Positions 1 to 7,934 of a DNA stretch of 64,000 bases are shown one piece after another. A model generated the notes under the pieces. The model worked only from the letters and a program-made list of their open reading frames with translations, was not told where the DNA came from and searched no databases. The position numbers and the translations under genes are program-made. Position 1 is the first letter of the stretch; each line of letters opens with the position of its first letter. The stretch is from Levilactobacillus mulengensis (GTDB lineage: Bacteria > Bacillota > Bacilli > Lactobacillales > Lactobacillaceae): contig NZ_RHNW01000003.1 of NCBI RefSeq assembly GCF_003946045.1, positions 62,001 through 126,000 on the forward strand, read 5' to 3'.

Positions 1-2017
1 AAACGCTGGAGTAGTCAGTAATGAGGACATCGGAGATCAGATATAACTCGCTAATGTCATCGTAGCTGGACTCGTTGTAAACAAAGTCGCCAAAGCCGGT
101 TGTATCAAGGTGATCAGTAATAAAGTAGTGGGTTCTGAGCACAAGAACATAATCTTGACCTAATTCTCTTTTTAATCGAGGAATGTCGAGCTTCAAAGTG
201 AATTTGTAATTACCAACACTATAGTAATCATCATCGCGCCAGGTCGGTGCGTACAGGATAACCTTTTTATCTAGAGAAATCCCCAGCTTTTGCTTGATGT
301 TATTCGCTTGGCTGGCCTTGTCTGGGGCGCTGAGAATATCATTGCGTGGGTAGCCGGTTGATAACATTTTTTGCGTCGGATACATAAAGGCGTGTTCGAA
401 GACATTCACAGAAAATTGGTTGGCGGTGATCAGGTAGTCCCATTGGCGAGATTGCTGATAGAAGATTTCCTTGTAGTGTGGATTAGCACTAGCAACGTTA
501 TCCATGTCAAAAACCAAGTGCTTTAAAGGTGTGCCATGCCAGGTGGCGAGAAATTTTGTTCCGGGTCGTTTGATAAACCACTTTGGTTGTCGCATATTGA
601 TAACTTGATACTTGGCGGTGGCCAAGTAGTACATGTAGCGCCAGCCAAAGCGCTTAACCACCTTGGTGTCAGACTGATTACGGGGGCCAGTATCTGTGTG
701 GTCGGCCATAACCCAGATGTGTTTGAATTTACCGGGATAGTTTGCTTGCAGATACTGATAAATAGCCTTGGGACTGTCCGAAAAGTTGCGGCCGAGAAAG
801 GACTCGTAAAGAATCGTTTTGGGCTTAACGGGTAGTTTCGTGAACCACCAGTCATAGGCCAAGCGCGTCACGCCGCGTCCGTGATGCTTGATGACTCGGC
901 GCAACTGACGAAGCCGTACAATCGTATTAATCTGTCGCTGGGGGATGGTGCCATGCAGTTGAAAGTGACGCAAAATTTTTCGACTTAATAGCGGCATAGC
1001 TTGAAAGCTGCTCGGCGTATCAATTGATTGAAGATATCGCTGAAGTTGTACGGCTAAATCCTGGGGGTCAGCAACGGTATCGTCGGTGTTGGTGGACAGG
1101 GACTTATACAAGTAGCGATGCAGCCGGTTTAGTGTATAAGCGACGAAGGCATCGCGCAAATCACCAGCAGAAAGTTGGTCTAGACTAAGTTGCCAGGAAG
1201 CTAGTCGATCATGCCAACGGCTAGATGTAGGTAATTGGTGTACAGAAGGCGCATTGATTGGATCGTTGTGTCTGACACGAATATAGGTCGGATTAGCCAA
1301 TTGAAGATAAGCCGATGTGTGGGCCATGACTTGTGTGAGGAAAAGACTATCCGGGTACAAGGGGTTCGTCGCATCAAATTGAATCTTAGTTTGCTGAACG
1401 AGTTCGCGATTGATGACCTTACCAGCAATTGACAGTTGACGCTTGAAATTATCCCAGCGAGTGGTGTTTTGATAGAGCCGATATTTATAATTCAACCAGT
1501 TCTGTGCCTTAATTGGTAAATCATTTGGCGTTTCGGTAGTTAGGTTTGCGGGTAAATCGAGTGGACGATAGGTGACCTTCTTGCGTTTAGAACCTGTGCC
1601 TTTGGGTAAGCTATCCCGCGCGATTGTTTGGGAAAGGGTGTTGATAAAGGCAGTGTGTGGTTCATAGGTCGGGTATTGATGCAAGTCAGCCATGACAGTG
1701 GGAGTTAAGGCGTTAGTACCAGCCAAGTGGGCTAGTGCCTCCGGTAATAAGTAGTCATCACTGTCCATGAACACAAGCCAGTCACCCTTGGCACTCGCAA
1801 TAGCAGCATTACGTGCCGCGCCGATGGTTGAGACGGTTGGTTGGATCAAACGAATCGGAAACGGCGTCTGCCAAGTAGGACTTTGCAAATCCAAGGTTAG
1901 ATCGGTCGCGACTAGCCATTCGAAATCCTGCATGGTTTGCTGGGATAGATTCCGTTTGAGTGCTAGAAGTTGGGGAAGCTCTTCGGCCTTTACTGGCGTA
2001 ATTAAACTGAATTTCAT
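1..2017 (-). CDS. Bifunctional glycosyltransferase 2 / CDP-glycerol glycerophosphotransferase (TagF-like), 3' end outside window
   Basis: Teichoic-acid polymerase-type enzyme at the inner membrane face; such proteins transfer glycerol-phosphate or a sugar during wall teichoic acid synthesis. About 672 residues are visible before the window edge. The N-terminus (MKFSLITPVKAEELPQL, then FMDSDDYLLPEAL near residue 90) is a GT-A family 2 fold with its DSDD acidic motif. From about residue 345 a CDP-glycerol glycerophosphotransferase domain follows, with HGTPLKHL near residue 495, APTWRDDD near 590 and ITDYSSV at the visible end. The start ATG at 2017 is preceded by GGAG that overlaps the stop region of the upstream gene, so the two are translationally close. 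I see this directly; the exact polymer is unknown. Polyribitol or a capsule-like phosphate polymer is possible. Confidence 0.82.
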   Translation of the reverse strand, partial: MKFSLITPVKAEELPQLLALKRNLSQQTMQDFEWLVATDLTLDLQSPTWQTPFPIRLIQPTVSTIGAARNAAIASAKGDWLVFMDSDDYLLPEALAHLAGTNALTPTVMADLHQYPTYEPHTAFINTLSQTIARDSLPKGTGSKRKKVTYRPLDLPANLTTETPNDLPIKAQNWLNYKYRLYQNTTRWDNFKRQLSIAGKVINRELVQQTKIQFDATNPLYPDSLFLTQVMAHTSAYLQLANPTYIRVRHNDPINAPSVHQLPTSSRWHDRLASWQLSLDQLSAGDLRDAFVAYTLNRLHRYLYKSLSTNTDDTVADPQDLAVQLQRYLQSIDTPSSFQAMPLLSRKILRHFQLHGTIPQRQINTIVRLRQLRRVIKHHGRGVTRLAYDWWFTKLPVKPKTILYESFLGRNFSDSPKAIYQYLQANYPGKFKHIWVMADHTDTGPRNQSDTKVVKRFGWRYMYYLATAKYQVINMRQPKWFIKRPGTKFLATWHGTPLKHLVFDMDNVASANPHYKEIFYQQSRQWDYLITANQFSVNVFEHAFMYPTQKMLSTGYPRNDILSAPDKASQANNIKQKLGISLDKKVILYAPTWRDDDYYSVGNYKFTLKLDIPRLKRELGQDYVLVLRTHYFITDHLDTTGFGDFVYNESSYDDISELYLISDVLITDYSSV

Positions 2018-2031
2018 AGGTGATCTTCTCC

Positions 2032-2943
2032 TTAGTGGAACAATAGATGGGCCAGTTGTGGCGAGATGTGTTGGAGTAGAGCCAGCCGTGTCCAAGGATG
2101 GACTGGTTTGCTTGTTAATTGCTGAACTTGTTGTAGGAGACGAATATGCTCTGCAGGTGTCAGCCGGTGGGTGGTGGTAGTTGCCAGGATTAAGGTTAAT
2201 TGATGCTGCAGGTAGTGAGTAAAAAGTGGTTGCCAAGCGGTATCTAATCCCGTGACATCAACAGTTTGCAGTTGTTCTAGCCAGGCTAGCGGTGTTGTGG
2301 CAGCCCAAGATTGCGTTATAAATGTTGGGACACATAGCCGGACAACTTCAGCGGCGGACTGAAACGCAGACAGCGTCTGGTTCAGTGAGACTAAAGGGTA
2401 TTCAGATTGGAGTAAACTTACGGGTAGGAGAACACCAGTAGGTTGGAGCTGTTGGGCTAATTGATGGGAGCTGGGGAGATCAGGCAAAATTGTGTACTTT
2501 TGTAAACTCCACAAAACAGTTGATGAGGTTACTGGGCCTGCTAAGGCTGAAAAAGTCGTTTGTAGGCTGTTTGCTTGATGATGATTAAGATAATCATGGA
2601 TTTGATCGGATGGTGAATGGCTATTGTCAAAACTGGCAAGGCTGATAATAGCTTGGGGATGAAGGGCTGCCAAACTGTGCCACTGTAGGAGGGCCCCCGG
2701 TAGTAAGTGATCGGTTTCTCGCAGGTTAATGAGATAGTCAGCGGAAATTAAGGGTGGCTGGTTTACGGACAATGACCAGTTTGAAGCCGTTACGCGTTGC
2801 TCAATCGATAAATGCTGTGTTAAAGGTAGTTGTAGATTTAATGATAGATTTTTAAAGCGCTGTGATTTAATTTCTTCAATTAATGTTGTTAGATGAGGCC
2901 AGCTTAATTGGGCCTCGGGTGTAATGTTAATGAGGATATGCAT
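2032..2943 (-). CDS. Conserved hypothetical protein in the teichoic-acid operon
   Basis: 303 residues, first gene of a two-gene unit: its stop lies 15 bases before the start of the TagF-like gene. I do not recognise a family. It begins MHILINITPEAQ and is rich in Leu and Gln with few charged residues, no signal peptide and no clear membrane segment. The phrase SADYLINLRETDHLLPGALLQW (about residues 67-88) resembles the region of family 2 glycosyltransferases that normally carries the DXD and acceptor site, but no DXD is present. It may therefore be a degenerate, non-catalytic glycosyltransferase-like partner of the polymerase. This is inference from position and faint resemblance only. Confidence 0.7.
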   Translation of the reverse strand: MHILINITPEAQLSWPHLTTLIEEIKSQRFKNLSLNLQLPLTQHLSIEQRVTASNWSLSVNQPPLISADYLINLRETDHLLPGALLQWHSLAALHPQAIISLASFDNSHSPSDQIHDYLNHHQANSLQTTFSALAGPVTSSTVLWSLQKYTILPDLPSSHQLAQQLQPTGVLLPVSLLQSEYPLVSLNQTLSAFQSAAEVVRLCVPTFITQSWAATTPLAWLEQLQTVDVTGLDTAWQPLFTHYLQHQLTLILATTTTHRLTPAEHIRLLQQVQQLTSKPVHPWTRLALLQHISPQLAHLLFH

Positions 2944-3110
2944 GACGTGAGACTTCCCTTTAAAATAAGATATAAGGTTTCAGAAGAGGCCGCGGTTTAT
3001 TAGAGAGGCTGTTGTGACCTGAAATCTTACTTAAATAGTAATCCTGAACTCAGGGGAGAAAACGCCAATAATCGGCCATTTTTTTGAAGTGACAGGTATA
3101 ATAATTTGGG

Positions 3111-3155
3111 GCTTCAGGCAAGACCAATCGTTGTCGATTGGTTGTTGCCTCAGCC
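3111..3155. other. Imperfect long hairpin in intergenic region
   Basis: Arms AGGCAAGACCAATCG (3116-3130) and CGATTGGTTGTTGCCT (3135-3150) pair around a TTGT loop with one bulge, and GGCT/AGCC extends the stem. No U-run follows on either strand, so it is not a standard terminator. It lies in the 5' leader side of the minus-strand teichoic genes and could act as an mRNA structure. Confidence 0.45.
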
Positions 3156-3231
3156 CTAAATAACGCCTTCCTGGCTGTTCAAGAGGAGAAGATTAGATTA
3201 ATCGAATATATTAACATAGGGTATAAGGATA

Positions 3232-3462
3232 CTACATTTTATGGTTGATATAAACAATTAAATTGAAAGGGCAAGCCAGGGCGAAAGCAAATAAGGCGTC
3301 ATTTTGGTATCGATCAAAGGTCCTTTCGGAGATTAGGAGCTTGGAACATGTCTTGGGGACCGTGTACGCATTAATGTAGCGGAGACGTAGAATATCGGCT
3401 AGAAAGGCAATGTTTGCGATTGCACGCTTCCCAGATAAGTATGCAAAACTAGTGGTTCGTGA
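3232..3462 (-). pseudogene. Possible relic of an ArpU-type phage late regulator
   Basis: An open minus-strand stretch of about 75 codons without a start or ribosome binding site. It reads KRAIANIAFLADILRLRY, then KLLISERTFDRYQNDALFAFA. The second part resembles the C-terminus of ArpU-family phage transcription regulators, whose helix-turn-helix ends in S-x-R-T-x-x-R-(x)-x-x-A-L-x-x-F-A. It would be a 5'-truncated fragment and would fit the phage lysis genes a few kb away. The resemblance is from memory and weak. The rest of the 2944-3795 gap holds only the hairpin at 3111 and the terminator at 3502. Confidence 0.35.
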
Positions 3463-3501
3463 TTAATTTTGTAAGATAGTTATGAGAATAGCAAGACGCA
3501 C

Positions 3502-3542
3502 AAAAAGGAGTTTCTAATCGTCAAGATTAGAAACTCCTTTTT
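3502..3542. terminator. Bidirectional intrinsic terminator
   Basis: Perfect 18-bp stem: AAAAAGGAGTTTCTAATC (3502-3519) pairs with 3525-3542 around a 5-base loop, with T-tracts on both strands. No intact gene ends here now, which supports loss of a gene from this gap. Confidence 0.8.
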
Positions 3543-3795
3543 GTTGTGCTAACGCTTATTAGCCTAATATTTGAAACGAGTTCTGACTCTTAATAGCTGC
3601 CGCTAATAATTTCGGATATACATAGATTACAAGTGTTAACGAATTGTGGCAATAGGATTACATGGGATAATTCTTTGTTAAAAGTTGCGCTATCTTCTTG
3701 TGTGAGATGAAGGTAACTCCTATAGTGAAGGAAAGAGCACCTTGCAGAGTGCGGAGAACCCTGCAGTTGGTTTTACATATAAGGGGATAAACAAG

Positions 3796-6700
3796 ATGAA
3801 ACGTTCAAGGGAGAACTATCTGTACTATTCGGGGATATTTATCATATTAGCCGGCCTGTTGTACGGTATTTTTATTTTGACTGGAAAATCGTTTATTTGG
3901 GAAGGAGACGGCCTGGCACAACACTATCCCGTATTGGAAAAGTTCTACACCTGGCTGCATCAGGGAAGCCTCACCGGCTGGTCCTGGGACCTGGGCCTAG
4001 GGGCCGACAAGGTGACGACCTTTTCCTATTACGTGCTTGGAGATCCGTTTAGCTACCTAATTGGGCTCTTTCCCCGGCATGCGCTGGAGTTCGGGTATAA
4101 TTGTCTGATTTTACTGCGGCTCTACGCGAGTGGCTTGGCCTTTCTATTCTTCGCGCGGCAACGAGACTTTCGACCGACTAGCGCGCTACTGGGAACCTTG
4201 GCTTACACCTTCACCGGTTATAGCCTGTACGTCAGCATTCGGCATCCGTTCTTTCTTTTGCCCATGATTCTGTTTCCGTTGCTGGCGTATGGCATCGACC
4301 ACGTCTTACGGGGGCGGTCCTGGGTGCCATTAGCGGTATTCACGGGCCTGGCGTTGGTCAGCAACTTCTACTTTGCTTACATACTAGCTATCGGCAGCCT
4401 GGTCTACGCCGTCTTACGCTATCTGAGTCTCCGACCGTTGCCCCTGTGGCGGACGGTGCGGCGTTTGGTGGGCGCCGGTGTGACGGGCTTTCTGTTGGCG
4501 GGGAGTCTGTTTATCCCGTCCGTGCTAGGGGCGCTAGGATCCACGCGGGCCGGGGGCCAATTCGCCAACGGGTACAAGCTATTTCCGTTCGACTACTACC
4601 TCCGCCTCCCCAACGCGCTGGTGACGACCGGGAACCCGATGCGCTTCTGGGTCAGCCTAGGCGTGAGCGGCCTGGTCTTTCTGGGCATCGTCTACGTGTT
4701 CCGACATTTCCGGCAGTACCTGTGGTTAAATGTGGGCTTACTGCTCCTGGCAGCGGGACTCCTCATCCCGGCAGTCCCAGCGCTCATGAACGGTGGCACG
4801 ACGCCCTCGCAACGCTGGTTATTGCTAGGCAATCTGGCGTTTGGTCTGGCGACCATGCATTTGCTGGACCACGTAACGGCACTGACCCGTGGAGACTTAC
4901 AGGTCATGATTGCTAGTGTGTTAGGCCTACTAGTAGTTGTGTGGGCAGCCAACGGGTTCATTTTCAACAATCATGTTCATGATTTCACCATGTACGGGCT
5001 ATTGCTGGTCACGCTGGGGGCACTGATCTGTGGGGTCATGTTTCATTGGTCATCTGGTCAGTTGCTGGGAAGTTTGTTGGCGTTATTAAGCTTGAATATC
5101 GTGACCAATGGGTATGGCTATTACAGTCCCAACTCGGGCGGTGCCAGCCAACAGTTGTTGACCCGCGGAGTGGCAACGAAATTTCAAAAGAACTTCTACG
5201 ACGGGGCCCAACGGTTTACCAACCGGCAATCCGGGTTCAGTCGTAGCGCCACCAGTAAATACTATTACTATAGTGATGACGCGAAGACCAACCTGGGGAT
5301 GAACCTGGGGAGCCATGACATCATGAGCTATTTCTCCGTGCAAAATGGGGCGGTTGGCGATTTCAGCCAGGCGCTGGGCAATGCGCAATTTCAGATGAAC
5401 AAGCCGATTAACCAGGCAGATAGCCGCACGACGCTGAATAACCTGTTGGGTGTGCGGACAATCTTTGCCCGCGGCAATCAACTGGGGATGCAGGCACTTC
5501 CGTATGGCTATCAGCCAGCGACGCAGCACGGACAACGCGTCACGTATCGTGATCAACCCGTCCACGGGCTCGGTAACGCCTATGATACGACCGTGCTCCA
5601 GTCCAAGAACGCCTTACCGTTGGCATACGTCCAGCTAAAGCAACTACGAAGTGGTCAGTTCAACCGGCTTAATGGGAGTGACCGCGAGCAGGCGCTAACT
5701 ACCGGTGCACTCGTCGCGGGTGGCGCCAAGGGCGTTCCCACCACGACTTATCACAGTCATCAGCGCGAAGTAAAGTACACGACAACCAGCGATTCCCAGC
5801 TTGCGCTGACGAGCCTAGCCAAGGTGGTCAGGTATCGCCAGCAAAATAATCAGTTGGATCCGGCGCCGGATCAAATTCAAAAGCCATCGTTGCGTAAGCA
5901 TAACCTCGACCGTTCCGTAAGCATTGAAACGGACCGGCCCCGTTTACGGCGATTGACGCGAGAAAACCGGCAAATTCTGCGGGCCAATCAAAAGAAGAAT
6001 GCGCACGGCTTGCGGCAACTGACCAGTGATAACCAGAATCAGCCAATTGCGGTTGATCTGACCGTGAAGCGGCCGAAAATCACGCGCGGTACCGAGGTTT
6101 ATTTGGAATTACGGGGCATCCAGGCACAGGGATTCGGGGTCATTGATAATTATCGTGGCACCCAGAAGACGCAGGCCTTTCGTAACAGTGCCTTCACGGG
6201 GATCGCCCGCCTGAATCGGTTACGGAATGCCCTCTGGAACCTAAACGACGGGGCCTACACACTTACGGTCGGTAGTAAGCAAAATGTCACCAGCTATCGT
6301 CAATTGGGGCAAAGTAACTTGTCGGATTATCAGCCACAGCGACGCGTGCTCCTGAATCTGGGTTACACCAAGCAGCCACGGCAAACGATTCGCGTGACCT
6401 TCCAAGGCGTGAAGCAACTCACGTTCAAGTCGGCCAAGCTAATTGCGGTCCCATTTGGCAAGACCTATGATCAGCGGATGCAGGCGCTGAAGCACCAGGG
6501 TCTACATCAGTTGCGAGTTCATGAGAATACCGTGACGGGAACGTCTCAGGCCCAACAGGCCGGTGTCCTGACGACATCGATTCCGTATTCTACGGGCTGG
6601 CATCTAACGGTCGATGGGAAAGCGACCCCCACGACTAAGGTCAACGTCGGCTTCGTTGGCGCAAGGTTGCCAGCAGGTACCCACCGTATTCGCCTGACGT

Positions 6701-6801
6701 ATCGTACACCGGGCTTACGCGTGGGCCGGTGGTTGACGGGACTGGGACTGGTTGTCCTGGTAGTTGGCGGGACAGTTGACAAGTTCCGTCGTCAGGAATA
6801 A
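3796..6801 (+). CDS. yfhO: YfhO family membrane protein (lipoteichoic/polymer glycosylation)
   Basis: About 1001 residues. The start is set at ATG 3796 because AAGGGG lies 9 bases upstream; a longer reading frame to 3742 has no ribosome site. YfhO proteins are GT-C-like multi-pass membrane proteins that move sugars from a lipid carrier onto teichoic or lipoteichoic acid outside the cell. Visible: N-terminal membrane segment (YYSGIFIILAGLLYG), the family motif EGDGLAQHYPVLEKFYTW at about 37-54, some ten hydrophobic helices up to about residue 440, a large polar extracellular domain (about 450-970) and a final membrane helix (LTGLGLVVLVVGGTV). The gene is markedly more GC-rich than the phage genes to its right. 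It stands near the TagF-like gene, so both probably shape wall polymers. Confidence 0.85.
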   Translation: MKRSRENYLYYSGIFIILAGLLYGIFILTGKSFIWEGDGLAQHYPVLEKFYTWLHQGSLTGWSWDLGLGADKVTTFSYYVLGDPFSYLIGLFPRHALEFGYNCLILLRLYASGLAFLFFARQRDFRPTSALLGTLAYTFTGYSLYVSIRHPFFLLPMILFPLLAYGIDHVLRGRSWVPLAVFTGLALVSNFYFAYILAIGSLVYAVLRYLSLRPLPLWRTVRRLVGAGVTGFLLAGSLFIPSVLGALGSTRAGGQFANGYKLFPFDYYLRLPNALVTTGNPMRFWVSLGVSGLVFLGIVYVFRHFRQYLWLNVGLLLLAAGLLIPAVPALMNGGTTPSQRWLLLGNLAFGLATMHLLDHVTALTRGDLQVMIASVLGLLVVVWAANGFIFNNHVHDFTMYGLLLVTLGALICGVMFHWSSGQLLGSLLALLSLNIVTNGYGYYSPNSGGASQQLLTRGVATKFQKNFYDGAQRFTNRQSGFSRSATSKYYYYSDDAKTNLGMNLGSHDIMSYFSVQNGAVGDFSQALGNAQFQMNKPINQADSRTTLNNLLGVRTIFARGNQLGMQALPYGYQPATQHGQRVTYRDQPVHGLGNAYDTTVLQSKNALPLAYVQLKQLRSGQFNRLNGSDREQALTTGALVAGGAKGVPTTTYHSHQREVKYTTTSDSQLALTSLAKVVRYRQQNNQLDPAPDQIQKPSLRKHNLDRSVSIETDRPRLRRLTRENRQILRANQKKNAHGLRQLTSDNQNQPIAVDLTVKRPKITRGTEVYLELRGIQAQGFGVIDNYRGTQKTQAFRNSAFTGIARLNRLRNALWNLNDGAYTLTVGSKQNVTSYRQLGQSNLSDYQPQRRVLLNLGYTKQPRQTIRVTFQGVKQLTFKSAKLIAVPFGKTYDQRMQALKHQGLHQLRVHENTVTGTSQAQQAGVLTTSIPYSTGWHLTVDGKATPTTKVNVGFVGARLPAGTHRIRLTYRTPGLRVGRWLTGLGLVVLVVGGTVDKFRRQE

Positions 6802-6942
6802 GAATTAAGTTAGTGTTGCCTCGTAGCTATTTTTTATGATGTAAGGGTATATTGGGGTAAATTAATTCTGCATATAGCTTTAGTTTGTGCAGATTAATGC
6901 TAGGATTAAAGTATGTAGCGTTCATAAGAGGAGACTAGGGAT

Positions 6943-7824
6943 ATGAATAAAGTAAAATTAGCACAAGGTGTAATTGCACTTGTAGCTTCTGCAGGGATGT
7001 TTGGTTTTATGACGACAACTGCATCAGCTAACAGTCAATACTCGGCTGCTAGATCCAATTCGGTTAAATTAGTTTGGCGTAAGAGTATGAAGCAGCATAT
7101 GTACACGGCTACTAAGGGTGCACGGTATTCAAAACACTTAGGGATTCGTTACAGTAATAATGATGTAACTCCGACAGTGACTTGGTATACAGATGCTCAT
7201 GAGAAATTATATAAAAAGTACAAGGGCCATAGTGCCATCTACTATCACGTTAAAAGTGCGGATGGAACCCTACAAGGCTGGATTTGGCGTGGTTATTTAA
7301 GGAAAGTTGTAAGTACGAATACCACGATTGCGAAAAATGCTATTATCAACCTGGGGAGTGGTGCTAAACCGGATGCGCAATCTATGCAAATTGCAAAAAA
7401 CATTCTAAATCAATTATTGAGCAGCAAAGTTCATTTTAGGACCCAGGCTGAGGTTTTTCCAAATGTTCCTGAGAAGTCAAACGATAGGGATATTGTGTTG
7501 CGTGATCCGTCTGCAGATAGTTCAACGCCAAGTGCGAAATTAATGTTTAACTTATTAAAAGAAAATAGAATTAATGGATCAGGGTTTGGTGTGGGCAAAG
7601 CCAGTACAACTTTGTTGATTCAAAATAAAATAAATGTTGGGGACACGTTGCACAGTTATTTTGACCCTTCATCTGATTTTTATGGTCAACAAGGACTGAC
7701 GCGAAAGAACTTCTTTACTGACGTCAAGATTGGAGTTGCTGTAACCAAGACAGCTGATGGACGTATGGCAGTGCTGGCGGTTTTCCAATATCCTGATAAG
7801 TACACTAAACTGACGTCTGACTAA
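6943..7824 (+). CDS. Secreted protein with SH3-like lactobacillus surface domain
   Basis: 293 residues with a Sec signal peptide (MNKVKLAQGVIALVASAGMF, likely cut after TTTASA). The mature N-terminus carries a module with SKHLGIRYSNN, VTWYTDAHEKLYKK and a closing GWIWRGYLRKV, typical of small SH3-like or GW-like surface domains in lactobacilli. The C-terminal half (about 125-293) has a polar alpha/beta look with no catalytic motif that I recognise. GAGGAG stands 9 bases before the ATG. A paralogue with the same WIW-HGFL module lies at 46667-47470. It is AT-rich next to yfhO and is followed by a terminator shared with the convergent phage genes. The function is unknown, perhaps wall adhesion. 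Confidence 0.75.
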   Translation: MNKVKLAQGVIALVASAGMFGFMTTTASANSQYSAARSNSVKLVWRKSMKQHMYTATKGARYSKHLGIRYSNNDVTPTVTWYTDAHEKLYKKYKGHSAIYYHVKSADGTLQGWIWRGYLRKVVSTNTTIAKNAIINLGSGAKPDAQSMQIAKNILNQLLSSKVHFRTQAEVFPNVPEKSNDRDIVLRDPSADSSTPSAKLMFNLLKENRINGSGFGVGKASTTLLIQNKINVGDTLHSYFDPSSDFYGQQGLTRKNFFTDVKIGVAVTKTADGRMAVLAVFQYPDKYTKLTSD

Positions 7825-7857
7825 GCAATAGCTATATCTTGCGAAGAGATAACAAAA

Positions 7858-7894
7858 AAGGGTAAGAAAACCATTTGCGGTTTTTCTTACCCTT
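7858..7894. terminator. Bidirectional terminator between convergent genes
   Basis: AAGGGTAAGAAAACC pairs with GGTTTTTCTTACCCTT (7879-7894), one bulged base, A-tract before and T-rich sequence after. Confidence 0.8.
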
Positions 7895-7934
7895 CTTTGT
7901 TTTACTTATGCGTACCTATTTATTAAAGATATAA

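Noticed and set aside
3081-3105. Plus-strand promoter with TATAAT at 3097
   Set aside because: The only TTGAAG nearby is 7 bases away, far from the needed 16-18.
4446-4916. Second frame within yfhO
   Set aside because: GC-rich shadow of a well-supported membrane protein.
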